DNA from: Bacteroidota bacterium
GTDB lineage: Bacteria; Bacteroidota; Bacteroidia; Chitinophagales; Chitinophagaceae
Direction: 5' to 3'
DNA: 42,679 bases
NCBI GenBank assembly: GCA_013288285.1
Contig: JABDCE010000016.1
Location: forward strand, 1 to 42,679
The notes under the pieces were generated by a model. The model ran no database searches. It was not told the DNA's origin and saw only the letters and a program-made list of their open reading frames with translations. Position 1 is the first letter of the stretch. Every line of letters starts with the position of its first letter. Position numbers and translations under genes: made by a program. Below, piece by piece: positions 17,684-27,478 of this stretch.

Positions 17684-20041
17684 TTATTCTTTGTCTTTTT
17701 TATGGCCACCTAAGCGGTATATCATAGAGAGCTGGAATGATGGGCTCCTGTATAGCTGGGTAGAAATGATCTTCTGCCCGGTAGTGCTGCCATTGTCCCA
17801 AACGGTCTGTACATCGCGGAAGTCGAACATGAGGTTAGGCGCTGCCTGGAAACCCGCACCCAATAGATAACCAAGGCCAAATCGCGAATTGAAATCCTCG
17901 TCTTTTATCTTGGCAGCATCATCGTTCTGTATGGTCTTCACCTGTGTGATCGTTGTTGGATCAGGATCTGGCGCTGCACCGGTATTGATAGCAAACGTGT
18001 ACACAAAGTTACCGCCTACGAAGAAATTGAAATTACCTGTACAGTAACGCACGGATATTGGCATTTCAATACTATGCAATGTGGAGAAGGTATAGTTGTT
18101 GCTGACCATTTCTCTTGTATAGCCTCCGCCGGTATTAGGCGTGTAGGTATAGTAGTTATCAGTAAGCGTGTAATCATTATTGATGCGGTGGAAATATTTC
18201 ACTTCCGCCATCACGTTCAGGTTATCGCTGAAGATAAAGTTACCCGCCAGCCCGAACTGGAATCCTTTAAAGCTGTTTGGCCCGAAGAAGGTGCCATTGA
18301 TACCGCCGGTGAGGCCCGGTGCAAAATGAGCGCCGTGTACTTTATCCTTTATATCGTTGAACGCAGCATGCAGATTTTCCATTGAATTATTGCCTTGCAT
18401 TTTCTTCACGGTCCTGGTATCTTTTGCATAAGCGCTGGTGTTAGTTACCTGGTTATCATCTGCATCATAAGGCGGTGGGCCAAAGGCAGGCGCGCTGGCC
18501 AGTTCATACTCTTCTATAACGGTCTCCATAGAGATCGTATCCAGGTGGAATTCTCCGGTGGTAGGCGAGGTCTTCACATAGTGCTGGCCCAGTATCAACC
18601 GCTGTACAGTACGCTGACCCTTGCGAGGTATCTTAGCTACAGGCTGGCTGGTAGTGCTGCCATTGGCGCCCACAGCCAAAGGCAACTTGCTGGCTGCAGG
18701 TTTCTTCGCCGCAGTTTTTGGAGCAGTAGTTTTCGGAGCAGCGGTCTTTGCAGCAGTTTTGTGTGCAGTTGCGGCCTTAGTTCCCACACCTGCGGTCGTT
18801 ACAAGTCCGGCATCAGCAATACCATCTGCATCAGGGCCTGGAATTGCTTTCGAGGCAGGAGTATTGTTTACAGCTAACGTATTATTGTTATTGTTTGCAA
18901 TAGCATTGGTATTCTTGTTCTTAGCAATAGATGTATGATGCTTTGTTGGTTTCGCATCCTGCTTGGTTAAAGCAGTTTTTGCTGTAGATGCAGGTGCGCC
19001 GCTGGCCAATGGAAGCGACTTCACATTGTCTTTCTTAGTTACATTATCTTTCTTAGCAGTTGACTGTTCAGGTTCCACTCCGGTATTCGTTGTTTTAGCC
19101 ACTGCTTCAATTGCTTTGGTATGACGTGTTGCAGCAGCTATTTTATGGTCCTTCTTAGTAACGGCGGTAGCTGTAGTAACGCCGGCAGTTGTCTGCCCTG
19201 TCGTTGTCCCGGCATCTATTGTTTTGGTATGAGGTGCTGCAGAGGCTATTTTATGATCCTTATGGGTAGCACGTGCTGTGGTAGCTGCAATTGCAGCAGT
19301 ACCGGTAGTTGTGTGCACATCAGCCTTAGCTATCTTGTCGACTGGCTTGCCATCTTCAACGCCTGTTACATCAGTTTTTGACACCAGGTTGTTCTTATGC
19401 GTTTTGCCTGCTGGTTTAGCAGTTGGTGCGTTGTCGCTTGCAGGTGTACTGTTAGCTGCAACCGCTGTAGACGTCTTGGCCGTTACAGTATTATCATCTG
19501 TGTTGTTATCGCCTGTATTGCTCTTTGGATGATGCTTTGTTGCCACTGCTGTGTGTTTGTGGCTTTCTTTCTGTTCGGTAGTTGTACCTGATGCGTATAT
19601 GTTAGTATTGTTGTCGTTAGTATTTTTTATGTTATTGTTATTTACCGGTGCAGTTCCGTTATTTTCTGTGGCTGCAGGGGCGTTATTGTTTGTAGTAGTG
19701 TTAGTATTGTTCACGCTTCCGGTATTATCAGCAACGGTGGTATTTGTAGTATTAGCTGACGATACAGTGCCTGAAACAGCAGCAATATCATTATTTATTC
19801 CATTGGCAGTTTTGTTTTTTGCAGAATACATTTCATATCCGCCCACACCTGCAGCCGATATCAGTAATAGCAATGCTAAAGCGCTGAGCGAACGACGCCA
19901 GTACATACCCGCGGGCCGCTGCGGCATTTCTTTATCAAGCATTTCACGCATACGCCCCCAGGAACCTGCCTGTTCCTGCTCCTCGCCTCCACCTAATCGC
20001 TGCCTTACGAGGTCATCGATGTTGATCAGATTTTTATCCAT
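17684..20041 (-). CDS. Single-TM protein with long low-complexity linker and C-terminal outer-membrane beta-barrel domain, adjacent to an ECF sigma factor
   Basis: 785 aa. Residues ~1-50 are cytoplasmic-like, ~51-69 are TM (SLSALALLLLISAAGVGGY), ~70-568 are a K/A/T/N/P-rich linker and ~569-785 form a barrel (FAPGLTGGINGTFFGPNSFKGFQFGLAGNFIFSDNLNVMAEVKYF...FQLSMIYRL). Confidence 0.8.
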   Translation of the reverse strand: MDKNLINIDDLVRQRLGGGEEQEQAGSWGRMREMLDKEMPQRPAGMYWRRSLSALALLLLISAAGVGGYEMYSAKNKTANGINNDIAAVSGTVSSANTTNTTVADNTGSVNNTNTTTNNNAPAATENNGTAPVNNNNIKNTNDNNTNIYASGTTTEQKESHKHTAVATKHHPKSNTGDNNTDDNTVTAKTSTAVAANSTPASDNAPTAKPAGKTHKNNLVSKTDVTGVEDGKPVDKIAKADVHTTTGTAAIAATTARATHKDHKIASAAPHTKTIDAGTTTGQTTAGVTTATAVTKKDHKIAAATRHTKAIEAVAKTTNTGVEPEQSTAKKDNVTKKDNVKSLPLASGAPASTAKTALTKQDAKPTKHHTSIAKNKNTNAIANNNNNTLAVNNTPASKAIPGPDADGIADAGLVTTAGVGTKAATAHKTAAKTAAPKTTAPKTAAKKPAASKLPLAVGANGSTTSQPVAKIPRKGQRTVQRLILGQHYVKTSPTTGEFHLDTISMETVIEEYELASAPAFGPPPYDADDNQVTNTSAYAKDTRTVKKMQGNNSMENLHAAFNDIKDKVHGAHFAPGLTGGINGTFFGPNSFKGFQFGLAGNFIFSDNLNVMAEVKYFHRINNDYTLTDNYYTYTPNTGGGYTREMVSNNYTFSTLHSIEMPISVRYCTGNFNFFVGGNFVYTFAINTGAAPDPDPTTITQVKTIQNDDAAKIKDEDFNSRFGLGYLLGAGFQAAPNLMFDFRDVQTVWDNGSTTGQKIISTQLYRSPSFQLSMIYRLGGHKKDKE
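19110..19278. repeat. Two-copy internal repeat, 108-bp period, inside the linker-coding region
   Basis: attgctttggtatgacgtgttgcagcagctattttatggtcctt (from 19110) versus attgttttggtatgaggtgctgcagaggctattttatgatcctt (from 19218). They encode KDHKIAAATRHTKAIEA and KDHKIASAAPHTKTIDA. Confidence 0.75.
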
Positions 20042-20087
20042 CTGGATAAATTTTAGTTTTTAAAAAATTATTCATTCAGTTCTTGCC

Positions 20088-20663
20088 CTACATTTTCAAA
20101 TGCAATTCCATTCTTTCTATCTTCTCCTTCAATATTCGCCTGCCTTCCGATAAATGCCACTTTGACGTTCCTTCACTTATTCCTATTAGATTACTAATTT
20201 CCTTGTGTGTAAAACCCTCCATCACATACATGTTAAATACATTTCTCGTAGCATCGGGCAGCTCCTGCACCAGTTTCAGCAGTTGGTCGTAATACAACTT
20301 CTCTGCATGACCGTTTTCCACGCTCTGGTCTTTCTCTACCAGCACCACATTATTTGCATAACGCGTATTTTGCTTCACATAGTCTGCCACGGCATGAAAA
20401 ACTATTTTTCGCAACCATCCTTCGAAAGAACCTTGAAAATTATACTGTCCTACTTTCTGAAACGCCCTTAAAAATCCATTGTTCAACACCTCTTCTGCCT
20501 GCTCACTATGATCTATATACCGCTTTACAAGCGCCATCATCCTCGGGTAAAACAGGTGATATAACTTCTCCTGTGCGCCACGCTCATTGCGTATGCACCC
20601 TTGAATGAGTTGCTCCAACTCACTGGCATGACCCGAAACAGTATATGCCAAAGCTATAGACAA
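20088..20663 (-). CDS. RNA polymerase sigma factor, ECF subfamily
   Basis: 191 aa; region 2-like GCIRNERGAQEKLYHLFYPRMMALVKRYI...AEEVLNNGFLRAFQKVGQYN...FEGWLRKIVFHAVADYVKQ and region 4-like LPDATRNVFNMYVMEGFTHKEISNLIGISEGTSKWHLSEGRRILKEKI. Confidence 0.9.
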   Translation of the reverse strand: MSIALAYTVSGHASELEQLIQGCIRNERGAQEKLYHLFYPRMMALVKRYIDHSEQAEEVLNNGFLRAFQKVGQYNFQGSFEGWLRKIVFHAVADYVKQNTRYANNVVLVEKDQSVENGHAEKLYYDQLLKLVQELPDATRNVFNMYVMEGFTHKEISNLIGISEGTSKWHLSEGRRILKEKIERMELHLKM

Positions 20664-20892
20664 GTGTATTGGTTATTAATACAAAACAATATAGTAGACT
20701 GTTTCATTTTCTAAATGGTTGGGTACTTTTTCCAATCATCATCTAAAATTAACGAATATTGGCTGTTTTATTGCATTTAGTTAATAAATCAAATGCGAAT
20801 TGTTACAATACCTAAATAGTGTTGGAAATGGAGACTAATCATTTAAATCACATCAGCACAAATAAGTTTTCAGAATAGTGTAATTTTAACTG

Positions 20893-21195
20893 ATGCAAGC
20901 CAACCATATCCCCCAATTCAACAAGCGTCTGTTCTGGGATGTCAACTTTGACACCCTCGATTATGACAAGAAGGCTGCTTTTGTGATAGAACGGGTATTT
21001 GTGCGCGGCGATGTGCCTGACATACGTAATTGCCGCCGGTATTATGGGGATGAGAAAATAAGGGAGGCCCTTACCAACGCCAAGTGGCTGCCATTACAGA
21101 CCATATATCTTGCCTGTGCCGTATTAAGTAATGAATTAACAGACTACAAATGCTACAATACCGCACGATCGAACCCGGGACACTGGACTTACTAA
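20893..21195 (+). CDS. DUF6922-like protein, putative antitoxin partner of the downstream AbiEii-like protein
   Basis: 100 aa; FNKRLFWDVNFDTLDYDKKAAFVIERVFVRGDVPDIRNCRRYYGDEKIREAL. It overlaps the start of the AbiEii-like ORF. Confidence 0.7.
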   Translation: MQANHIPQFNKRLFWDVNFDTLDYDKKAAFVIERVFVRGDVPDIRNCRRYYGDEKIREALTNAKWLPLQTIYLACAVLSNELTDYKCYNTARSNPGHWTY

Positions 21196-21776
21196 GAAGA
21201 CTTATGACTATTCCTGAATTAAGGGATTTTTACCTTGTTGGCGGCACTGCTCTTTCGCTGTATTACGGGCATAGATTATCCATTGATATTGATCTGTTTT
21301 CTACAACCGATTTTAAAACAGACACTATTCTCGCTGTGCTGGAAAACGGCTTTCCTGATCTCACTTATAGCAACCCCAATAACACGGTGGGAATATTTGG
21401 TTTTATAGGCGATATAAAAGTAGATCTTGTAAGACACCATTATTATCCTTTAATAGACCCCCCATACATTGAGAATAATATCAGGCTGGCCAGTACCAGG
21501 GATATTATGGCCATGAAGGTGGCCGCGATCTTAAAAAGAGCAGTAAAAAAAGACTTCTGGGACATAGCGGAGTTACTGAAACACTATACTGTAAATGATC
21601 TCATCGGCTGTTATACCGAAAAATATCCAAGCCATCAGTTGCTTATTTCCATTCCTCAAGTATTAACTTATTTCGCTGAAGCTGAGGAAAGCGATGACCC
21701 GGTAAGCCTTAATGGCCAAACGTGGGAGGAAGTGCAAAAAATGATACAACAAAAAGTGAATGAATACTTACGCTGA
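21150..21776 (+). CDS. AbiEii-family nucleotidyltransferase (toxin-like)
   Basis: 208 aa; FYLVGGTALSLYYGHRLSIDIDLFS (GG...DxD nucleotidyltransferase motif) and MKVAAILKRAVKKDFWDIAELL. Confidence 0.82.
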   Translation: MLQYRTIEPGTLDLLRRLMTIPELRDFYLVGGTALSLYYGHRLSIDIDLFSTTDFKTDTILAVLENGFPDLTYSNPNNTVGIFGFIGDIKVDLVRHHYYPLIDPPYIENNIRLASTRDIMAMKVAAILKRAVKKDFWDIAELLKHYTVNDLIGCYTEKYPSHQLLISIPQVLTYFAEAEESDDPVSLNGQTWEEVQKMIQQKVNEYLR

Positions 21777-21791
21777 CAGCCAGCCGTAAAG

Positions 21792-22739
21792 CTACTTCTC
21801 TATCCTATAACACTTCCTGCTCAACTTGCCCTGGAAATCAAACGGCGTAGTTTGCCCGGTGATGTCTTTTACCGTCAGGGCAGGAATGCTGTCGCGTTCC
21901 AGTACAAAATCGCGGTAGTTATTGCTGAAAAATATTTTGCCGCCGTCCGTGCAGCCTTTCAGTAGTTTTTTCAGCAGGAATACATGATCCCGCTGCACAT
22001 CAAAGTTATCTTCCATGCGCTTGCTGTTAGAGAATGTAGGGGGATCGCAGATGATCAGGTCGTATGCATTGGCGGGCATATAGTCCAGCCACTCCATTAC
22101 ATCACCATGTACGAAATCATGCTGGGTATCTTTATACAGTTTGTTGTACTGCATATTACGTTTGGCCCAGTTCAGGTAAGTTTTCGAAAGATCTACGGAG
22201 GTAATACTTCTTGCGCCACCATCAGCGGCATACACACTGAAGGAACCGGTATAGCAAAACAAGTTCAGTACATTCATCCCCTTCGCTTCTTCGCGCACCA
22301 GGCCACGGGTAATGCGGTGATCGAGAAACAGGCCGGTATCTAAGTAGTCAGTAAGGTTGATGATAAAATTCAATCCCCCTTCAGGCACTATCCGTTCCGT
22401 TTTCTGCTCATCAAATTTTTCATATTGTCCCTGCCTTCCCGCCTTGCGTTGCCGCACCTTCATAAAGATATTATCCGCTGAGATCTCAATCACTTCCGCC
22501 AATATCTCCTTGCAACCTTGCAGCCACGCTTCGTGCTCCTCATCTTCCATACCATGCCTGCGTTTGTACTCCGCGGCATGCACTACCCCATTGTACCAGT
22601 CTATGGCAAAAGGGAATTCCGGAAGATCGTGATCATAAAACCGGTAACAGGCCACCTCCTGGCGCTTAGCCAGTTTACTGAAGTGCTTGTACACTTTCAG
22701 CAGGCGGTTCCGGAACATCTCAGACTTTTCTACAGGCAA
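21792..22739 (-). CDS. Class I SAM-dependent 23S rRNA methyltransferase, RlmK/RlmI-like
   Basis: 315 aa; DTGLFLDHRITRGLVREEAKGMNVLNLFCYTGSFSVYAADGGARSITSVDLSKTYLNWAKRN and YDLIICDPPTFSNSKRM. Confidence 0.88.
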   Translation of the reverse strand: MPVEKSEMFRNRLLKVYKHFSKLAKRQEVACYRFYDHDLPEFPFAIDWYNGVVHAAEYKRRHGMEDEEHEAWLQGCKEILAEVIEISADNIFMKVRQRKAGRQGQYEKFDEQKTERIVPEGGLNFIINLTDYLDTGLFLDHRITRGLVREEAKGMNVLNLFCYTGSFSVYAADGGARSITSVDLSKTYLNWAKRNMQYNKLYKDTQHDFVHGDVMEWLDYMPANAYDLIICDPPTFSNSKRMEDNFDVQRDHVFLLKKLLKGCTDGGKIFFSNNYRDFVLERDSIPALTVKDITGQTTPFDFQGKLSRKCYRIEK

Positions 22740-22828
22740 GGCTATTCATTAAGAGCCTAAAAGTACTTAATTGATTACTTAGTGGCGCATACGACTGATC
22801 CATGACCGAAAATTGATAGAAAACACTC

Positions 22829-23263
22829 TTATTGGCGCACTAGCGTCAGGTCGAAAGGACCCTTGGCTTCCTTCATATTCCCTTCCTCTATTTCCAGCGG
22901 AATAAGATTACCGTCTTTTTTCAGTCCATAAAGCGTACTACGGCCGGGCTGTCCCTTTACCGCCATCCCAATAACCATAGTAATACCCGCAGGCTGCTTC
23001 ATCTCTTTGTGCTCATAAGTAAAATGCAGTTTATACCATCTACCCTTGTCGCTTTGCACAGAATCCCATGTTTGTCCTCCTTCACGTTTGTTGGTCAGCA
23101 CATAAGTACCCTGGCCTATTGTGTCAGACTTCAAAATAAGCATAGTCTCTATGGCGCGGCAATCTGCGCATGGCAGTTTGCCTTTGTAGGTGCCGTCCAC
23201 TTTTTGTGCGTAGACTGCCGAACAAAAGGTCTGCATGAGCAAAAGGAATATGGTTGTACGCAT
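22829..23263 (-). CDS. NlpE N-terminal-like exported protein
   Basis: Signal peptide MRTTIFLLLMQTFCSAVYAQ, then GTYKGKLPCADCRAIETMLILKSD (NlpE CxxC motif). The ORF track extends to 23290, but the MRT start fits the signal peptide better. Confidence 0.78.
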   Translation of the reverse strand: MRTTIFLLLMQTFCSAVYAQKVDGTYKGKLPCADCRAIETMLILKSDTIGQGTYVLTNKREGGQTWDSVQSDKGRWYKLHFTYEHKEMKQPAGITMVIGMAVKGQPGRSTLYGLKKDGNLIPLEIEEGNMKEAKGPFDLTLVRQ

Positions 23264-23353
23264 ACCTATTCTTTCTCCTAAAATAACCATTGATTGCGGG
23301 TGTGCTTGTAGAAATCGTTTTAGTGCCTTAGCTTGAGGGTTATGATGTAAGAA

Positions 23354-23614
23354 CTAACTATTTTGATCTTTTTTTGAATCAGACCATGAAACTCTCGTAA
23401 GAAACATCGCACAACCAACAGATCTTCTGATCCTTTCTGCAAAATAAATTCCCGACACAATACCTATTACTAACAATCCCATAAAAGATACAATGCCAAC
23501 GTTGCCTTTATAATTGTGGTAAATCACGAATCCGATAAAGCCGAATATAGCTGTAGGACATAAAAATATCCAACACCAACTAAAAAACTCAATTAAATTC
23601 TCAAGAAATCTCAT
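23354..23614 (-). CDS. Small membrane protein of unknown function
   Basis: 86 aa with two hydrophobic helices. Confidence 0.45.
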   Translation of the reverse strand: MRFLENLIEFFSWCWIFLCPTAIFGFIGFVIYHNYKGNVGIVSFMGLLVIGIVSGIYFAERIRRSVGCAMFLTRVSWSDSKKDQNS

Positions 23615-23758
23615 TGCATTGAGTGTATAATATAAAGATAATAAAAAATGCTAATCGTTTATTTGTTATAGCAATTATGGAATATCACCCCTCTAAATCA
23701 TGTTTTCGCCAATATCCGTACCTTTGCGCTTTCTCAACAAAAAACAGGAAGGTACACC

Positions 23759-24820
23759 ATGCCAGTGCTACACAACCGCGTAAACAATGAGGAACTGAAG
23801 CAGCGTATGCTGGCCGAAACAGAACGGCGTACCACAGTTTCTTTCTACAAATATTTCCCGGTAGCGGACCCGGAATCCTTTCGTAACGATCTCTATATCA
23901 GGTTTGACCAGCTTAAAGTCTTCGGGCGCATCTATGTGGCCCATGAAGGTATTAACGGCCAGGTAAGCGTGCCGGAAAGCAACTATGAGTTATTCCGTGA
24001 TGCGCTGTATACCGCCACACCAGAGCTGAACGGCATACGTATGAACATAGCCGTTGACGATGACGGCAAGTCGTTCTGGGCGCTACGCCTGAAAGTACGC
24101 CCCAAGATAGTAGCTGATGGCATAGATGACCCCAACTTTGACCCTGCAAAAACAGGCAGGTACCTGAAAGCCGGTGAATACAACGAACTCGCCGACCAGC
24201 CCGATACCGTAATAGTGGACATGCGCAACCACTACGAATACGAGGTGGGTCATTTTGACCATGCCATAGAAGTACCGTCAGATACTTTTAGAGATCAACT
24301 ACCTATGGCAGTTGATATGCTGAAGGACAAGAAAGATAAGAACATCATTATGTACTGCACGGGCGGCATACGCTGCGAGAAGGCGAGCGCCTATATGCTG
24401 TACAATGGTTTTCACAATGTATTCCATGTAGAGGGTGGCATCATAGAATATACCCGTAAAGCAAAAGAAGAAAACCTGCCCATAAAATTCAAGGGTAAGA
24501 ACTTTGTTTTCGATGAGCGCCTCGGAGAGCGCATCACTGAAGATGTGATCGCCCAGTGCCACATCTGCGGTACCCCTTGCGATACCCATACCAACTGTAA
24601 AAATGATGGCTGCCACCTCCTGTTCATACAGTGCGCTGCATGCGCCGAAAAATATGAAGGCTGTTGTAGCGAATCATGCAAGGAGGAAAAAAACCTGCCG
24701 CCCGATGAGCAGCGCGCCCTGCGTGCAGGCCGCGAGAACGGCATGATGATCTTCAACAAATCAAAGCAGCACCCCATACGCAAACACCGGGATGAATGGA
24801 AAGAAGCCCGGGAACAATAA
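23759..24820 (+). CDS. trhO: tRNA uridine(34) hydroxylase (rhodanese-family)
   Basis: 353 aa; [55 protein letters not shown] and a C-terminal Cys cluster [41 protein letters not shown]. Confidence 0.93.
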   Translation: MPVLHNRVNNEELKQRMLAETERRTTVSFYKYFPVADPESFRNDLYIRFDQLKVFGRIYVAHEGINGQVSVPESNYELFRDALYTATPELNGIRMNIAVDDDGKSFWALRLKVRPKIVADGIDDPNFDPAKTGRYLKAGEYNELADQPDTVIVDMRNHYEYEVGHFDHAIEVPSDTFRDQLPMAVDMLKDKKDKNIIMYCTGGIRCEKASAYMLYNGFHNVFHVEGGIIEYTRKAKEENLPIKFKGKNFVFDERLGERITEDVIAQCHICGTPCDTHTNCKNDGCHLLFIQCAACAEKYEGCCSESCKEEKNLPPDEQRALRAGRENGMMIFNKSKQHPIRKHRDEWKEAREQ

Positions 24821-24906
24821 GCTTTTTTGGTAAAAACCCAAGATGCTGACCGGTTTTTACGTCTATTATACAGAGCGTTGTATATTTAACCGGTACAAAT
24901 ATTCGT

Positions 24907-26217
24907 TTGCAGATAGGAATGATAAAACTTTACATCCTCGTTTTTGCGGTCTTTTCTTGCTTTACCGCCAGTGCGCAACTGCGGTCAAGGCTGGTTGCTT
25001 TTGCAAAATATGGCGCAGATACTACTATTGCCTGCGTGGATAGTGGCGGCTACAACCACTATACCAGGAACCGTGGTGGAGGAATGAACCCGCAGACACC
25101 GTATTTCCTGGAAGAAGACCCGTTTCTGCTTTATGCACCCACTGATTTCGAGACAGGCAATTATGGCCTTACCCAATTTGATTCGGCGTGGGAGACAGGC
25201 CGTGGAGATACGGACATCAGTACACAGGTATTTGACGAGAACGATAACATCATCTATTCCTTTTGTCAAATATTTACCGATGGATCATGGCAGAAGTATG
25301 CCGACTTTATATACACCTATGATGCAAACAATAACTTACTAAAACAGATAGACACGACATGGACTCTTGGCAAATGGTCGTATATCCAACTCGATTCCTA
25401 CATATACGATCAAAAAGATCGTATCATTTCAACTCTTCAATTAAGCAGGTACGAGACTGACAGTACTTGGTTTCTGGGCAGCGTCTCGCAATTCAATTAT
25501 GATATTTCAGGGAAGCTTATTTCGACCGTTTATAAAAACTGGGATGCCCCAAATGATTCCTTTAGTAATCTCGGAAAAATCAATTTTTATTATACGGGGG
25601 ACAAATTAGATTCATTCGCTCAACTTGCATATGAACCCTCATTTGGCTACTTTCCGAGTAAATATGGATATTATTACTTCTCGCCCGCAAACGATACGAT
25701 GATTCTGAACTACGTTTTAGACACAAATTTTATGAGGGTAACGAACACTTATGACCAATATCATAATAAAACTTCGTCTACAACCTTAGTTTTTAGTACT
25801 GTTTTCGCTGGAGGAAGGAATCCTGGCCGTGTCACATGGGCCTACAACTCATATAACCAGGTGACGACGGAAAGAAACTATAATATTGACGCATCAGGCA
25901 ATTTCGTCTTCAGTGGGCTAACCCGATTTTATTATGAGACCTACGCGCCCGAAGTGCCTTTTAGTCTGAACAACCTGCTCATATTCCCATCCCCCACAAC
26001 AAATACACTGACGATAAAACTCGAGTGGGATCAGCCCCGCTCATTTACCGTAGCCATTTTTGATGTACTCGGAAGAAGGATAATGCAGTGGGATGAACCT
26101 GTCTTTCAGAAGTATGAAAAGACAATAACCCTGCCTGATCTTGCCGCAGGCAATTACTTTATCAGAGTGTCAAGCGGCAAGCAACGGTTTGTAAAACAGT
26201 TCGTTGTTTTACACTAA
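24907..26217 (+). CDS. Secreted protein with T9SS C-terminal sorting domain (type A)
   Basis: 436 aa with a signal peptide (FTASAQ), RHS/YD-like beta strands, and C-terminal LLIFPSPTTNTLTIKLEWDQPRSFTVAIFDVLGRRIMQW...LPDLAAGNYFIRVSSGKQRFVKQFVVLH. Confidence 0.88.
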   Translation: MQIGMIKLYILVFAVFSCFTASAQLRSRLVAFAKYGADTTIACVDSGGYNHYTRNRGGGMNPQTPYFLEEDPFLLYAPTDFETGNYGLTQFDSAWETGRGDTDISTQVFDENDNIIYSFCQIFTDGSWQKYADFIYTYDANNNLLKQIDTTWTLGKWSYIQLDSYIYDQKDRIISTLQLSRYETDSTWFLGSVSQFNYDISGKLISTVYKNWDAPNDSFSNLGKINFYYTGDKLDSFAQLAYEPSFGYFPSKYGYYYFSPANDTMILNYVLDTNFMRVTNTYDQYHNKTSSTTLVFSTVFAGGRNPGRVTWAYNSYNQVTTERNYNIDASGNFVFSGLTRFYYETYAPEVPFSLNNLLIFPSPTTNTLTIKLEWDQPRSFTVAIFDVLGRRIMQWDEPVFQKYEKTITLPDLAAGNYFIRVSSGKQRFVKQFVVLH

Positions 26218-26222
26218 ACTCC

Positions 26223-26420
26223 TCACATCGCCTTAGCCATCGCCAGCAATTTAGAGATGGCCTCAGGGCGTGGCTGTAACAGATCTTTTGCCGCATCATG
26301 CAATAACTTCATCTCCTGCGCCAGGCCCGAAAATGTGTCTTCACCACTGGCATATGAAAACGTATGTGCCTGTGGGTAGTGGAATTTCTCAGTAAGTTTA
26401 TTATGTAAAGTTTTGTCCAT
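26223..26420 (-). CDS. Small protein of unknown function
   Basis: 65 aa from MDKTLHNKLTEKFHYPQ; it sits tail-to-tail with the T9SS cargo gene. Confidence 0.4.
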   Translation of the reverse strand: MDKTLHNKLTEKFHYPQAHTFSYASGEDTFSGLAQEMKLLHDAAKDLLQPRPEAISKLLAMAKAM

Positions 26421-26546
26421 CGAAAGAAGTGGTTTTAGGAAAAAAACGCACAAGACTGCCTATTATTGTATAGAAAATAAAAAATAATGTTAAACATGCT
26501 CACGAGAAGGCAGGGTTTTTGTGTAAACATATATAACTGATTAAAA

Positions 26547-27473
26547 ATGAAAGAGATCGTTGGCATTACCGGGGGAACAGGATTTGTAGGCGGCCATCTA
26601 TCCCGGCTGCTGCTGAATGAAGGACATAGGGTGATCATTTTCACACGACATATACCGGTAAAGACTGTCGGAGACCAAATTAGCTACGCCCATCTTGATG
26701 CGGAAAAAGGCAAGTGCGACCTCCAGGCACTAAAACAAGTGACAGTGATGATAAACCTGGCCGGCGCAGGAATAGCCGATAAACGATGGACCGCAGCACG
26801 AAAGAAAGAAATTGTGGACAGCCGTGTAGCCACTACCAATTTCCTGGTCAAACAACTGAAAGCCTTCGCGCCTGACTGCACCATCTATATATCCTCCTCG
26901 GCCACCGGCTACTATGGGCCAGACAAGGTCGGCGGCGCTCCCTTCACCGAGGCGGCGCCTCCTTACAATGACTTCCTGGGAGATACCTGTAGCCAATGGG
27001 AAACCGCTAGCCAGGAAGCCGCCTCATTTTTAAGAACCGTTATTTTACGATTCGGCGTTGTACTCGGTAAAGAAAGCGGTGCATTCCCAAAGTTTGCTGC
27101 GCCGTTGTCATTCGGCATCATGCCCCTATTGGGCGGCGGCGCACAGATGATGAGTTGGATTGAGGTAAACGATCTCGCCCGCCTTATACTATTTGCAATG
27201 GAGCAGCGGCAGCTATCCGGCATATACAATGCGGTGGCGCCAAACCCCGTTACCTACCGGCAACTTAGCTCCACTATAGCCTCTGCCAAACGCAGCCTCA
27301 GCATCCCGTTGCCTGTCCCTGCTTTCTTACTAAAGATGGCTTTAGGTGAATTAAGCACTGAACTATTAAAAAGCTGTACGGCCAGCGCGCAGAAAACACT
27401 CAGCACTGGTTTCTCATTTCACTGCCCTGACATTACCAGTGCAGTGAACGCTATATTATCAGTGCAGAAGTAA
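26547..27473 (+). CDS. TIGR01777 family epimerase (SDR, SulA-like)
   Basis: 308 aa; VGITGGTGFVGGHLSRLLLNEGHRV, NLAGAGIADKRWTAARKKEIVDSRV and SSSATGYYGPD. Confidence 0.92.
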   Translation: MKEIVGITGGTGFVGGHLSRLLLNEGHRVIIFTRHIPVKTVGDQISYAHLDAEKGKCDLQALKQVTVMINLAGAGIADKRWTAARKKEIVDSRVATTNFLVKQLKAFAPDCTIYISSSATGYYGPDKVGGAPFTEAAPPYNDFLGDTCSQWETASQEAASFLRTVILRFGVVLGKESGAFPKFAAPLSFGIMPLLGGGAQMMSWIEVNDLARLILFAMEQRQLSGIYNAVAPNPVTYRQLSSTIASAKRSLSIPLPVPAFLLKMALGELSTELLKSCTASAQKTLSTGFSFHCPDITSAVNAILSVQK

Positions 27474-27478
27474 ATTTC

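Noticed and set aside
18395-20063. Several plus-strand ORFs across the linker region (18395-18877, 18621-18938, 19551-20063 and others)
   Set aside because: They are antisense to the low-complexity linker, and their Val/Leu/Cys-rich composition mirrors Asn/Lys/Thr/Ala codons.
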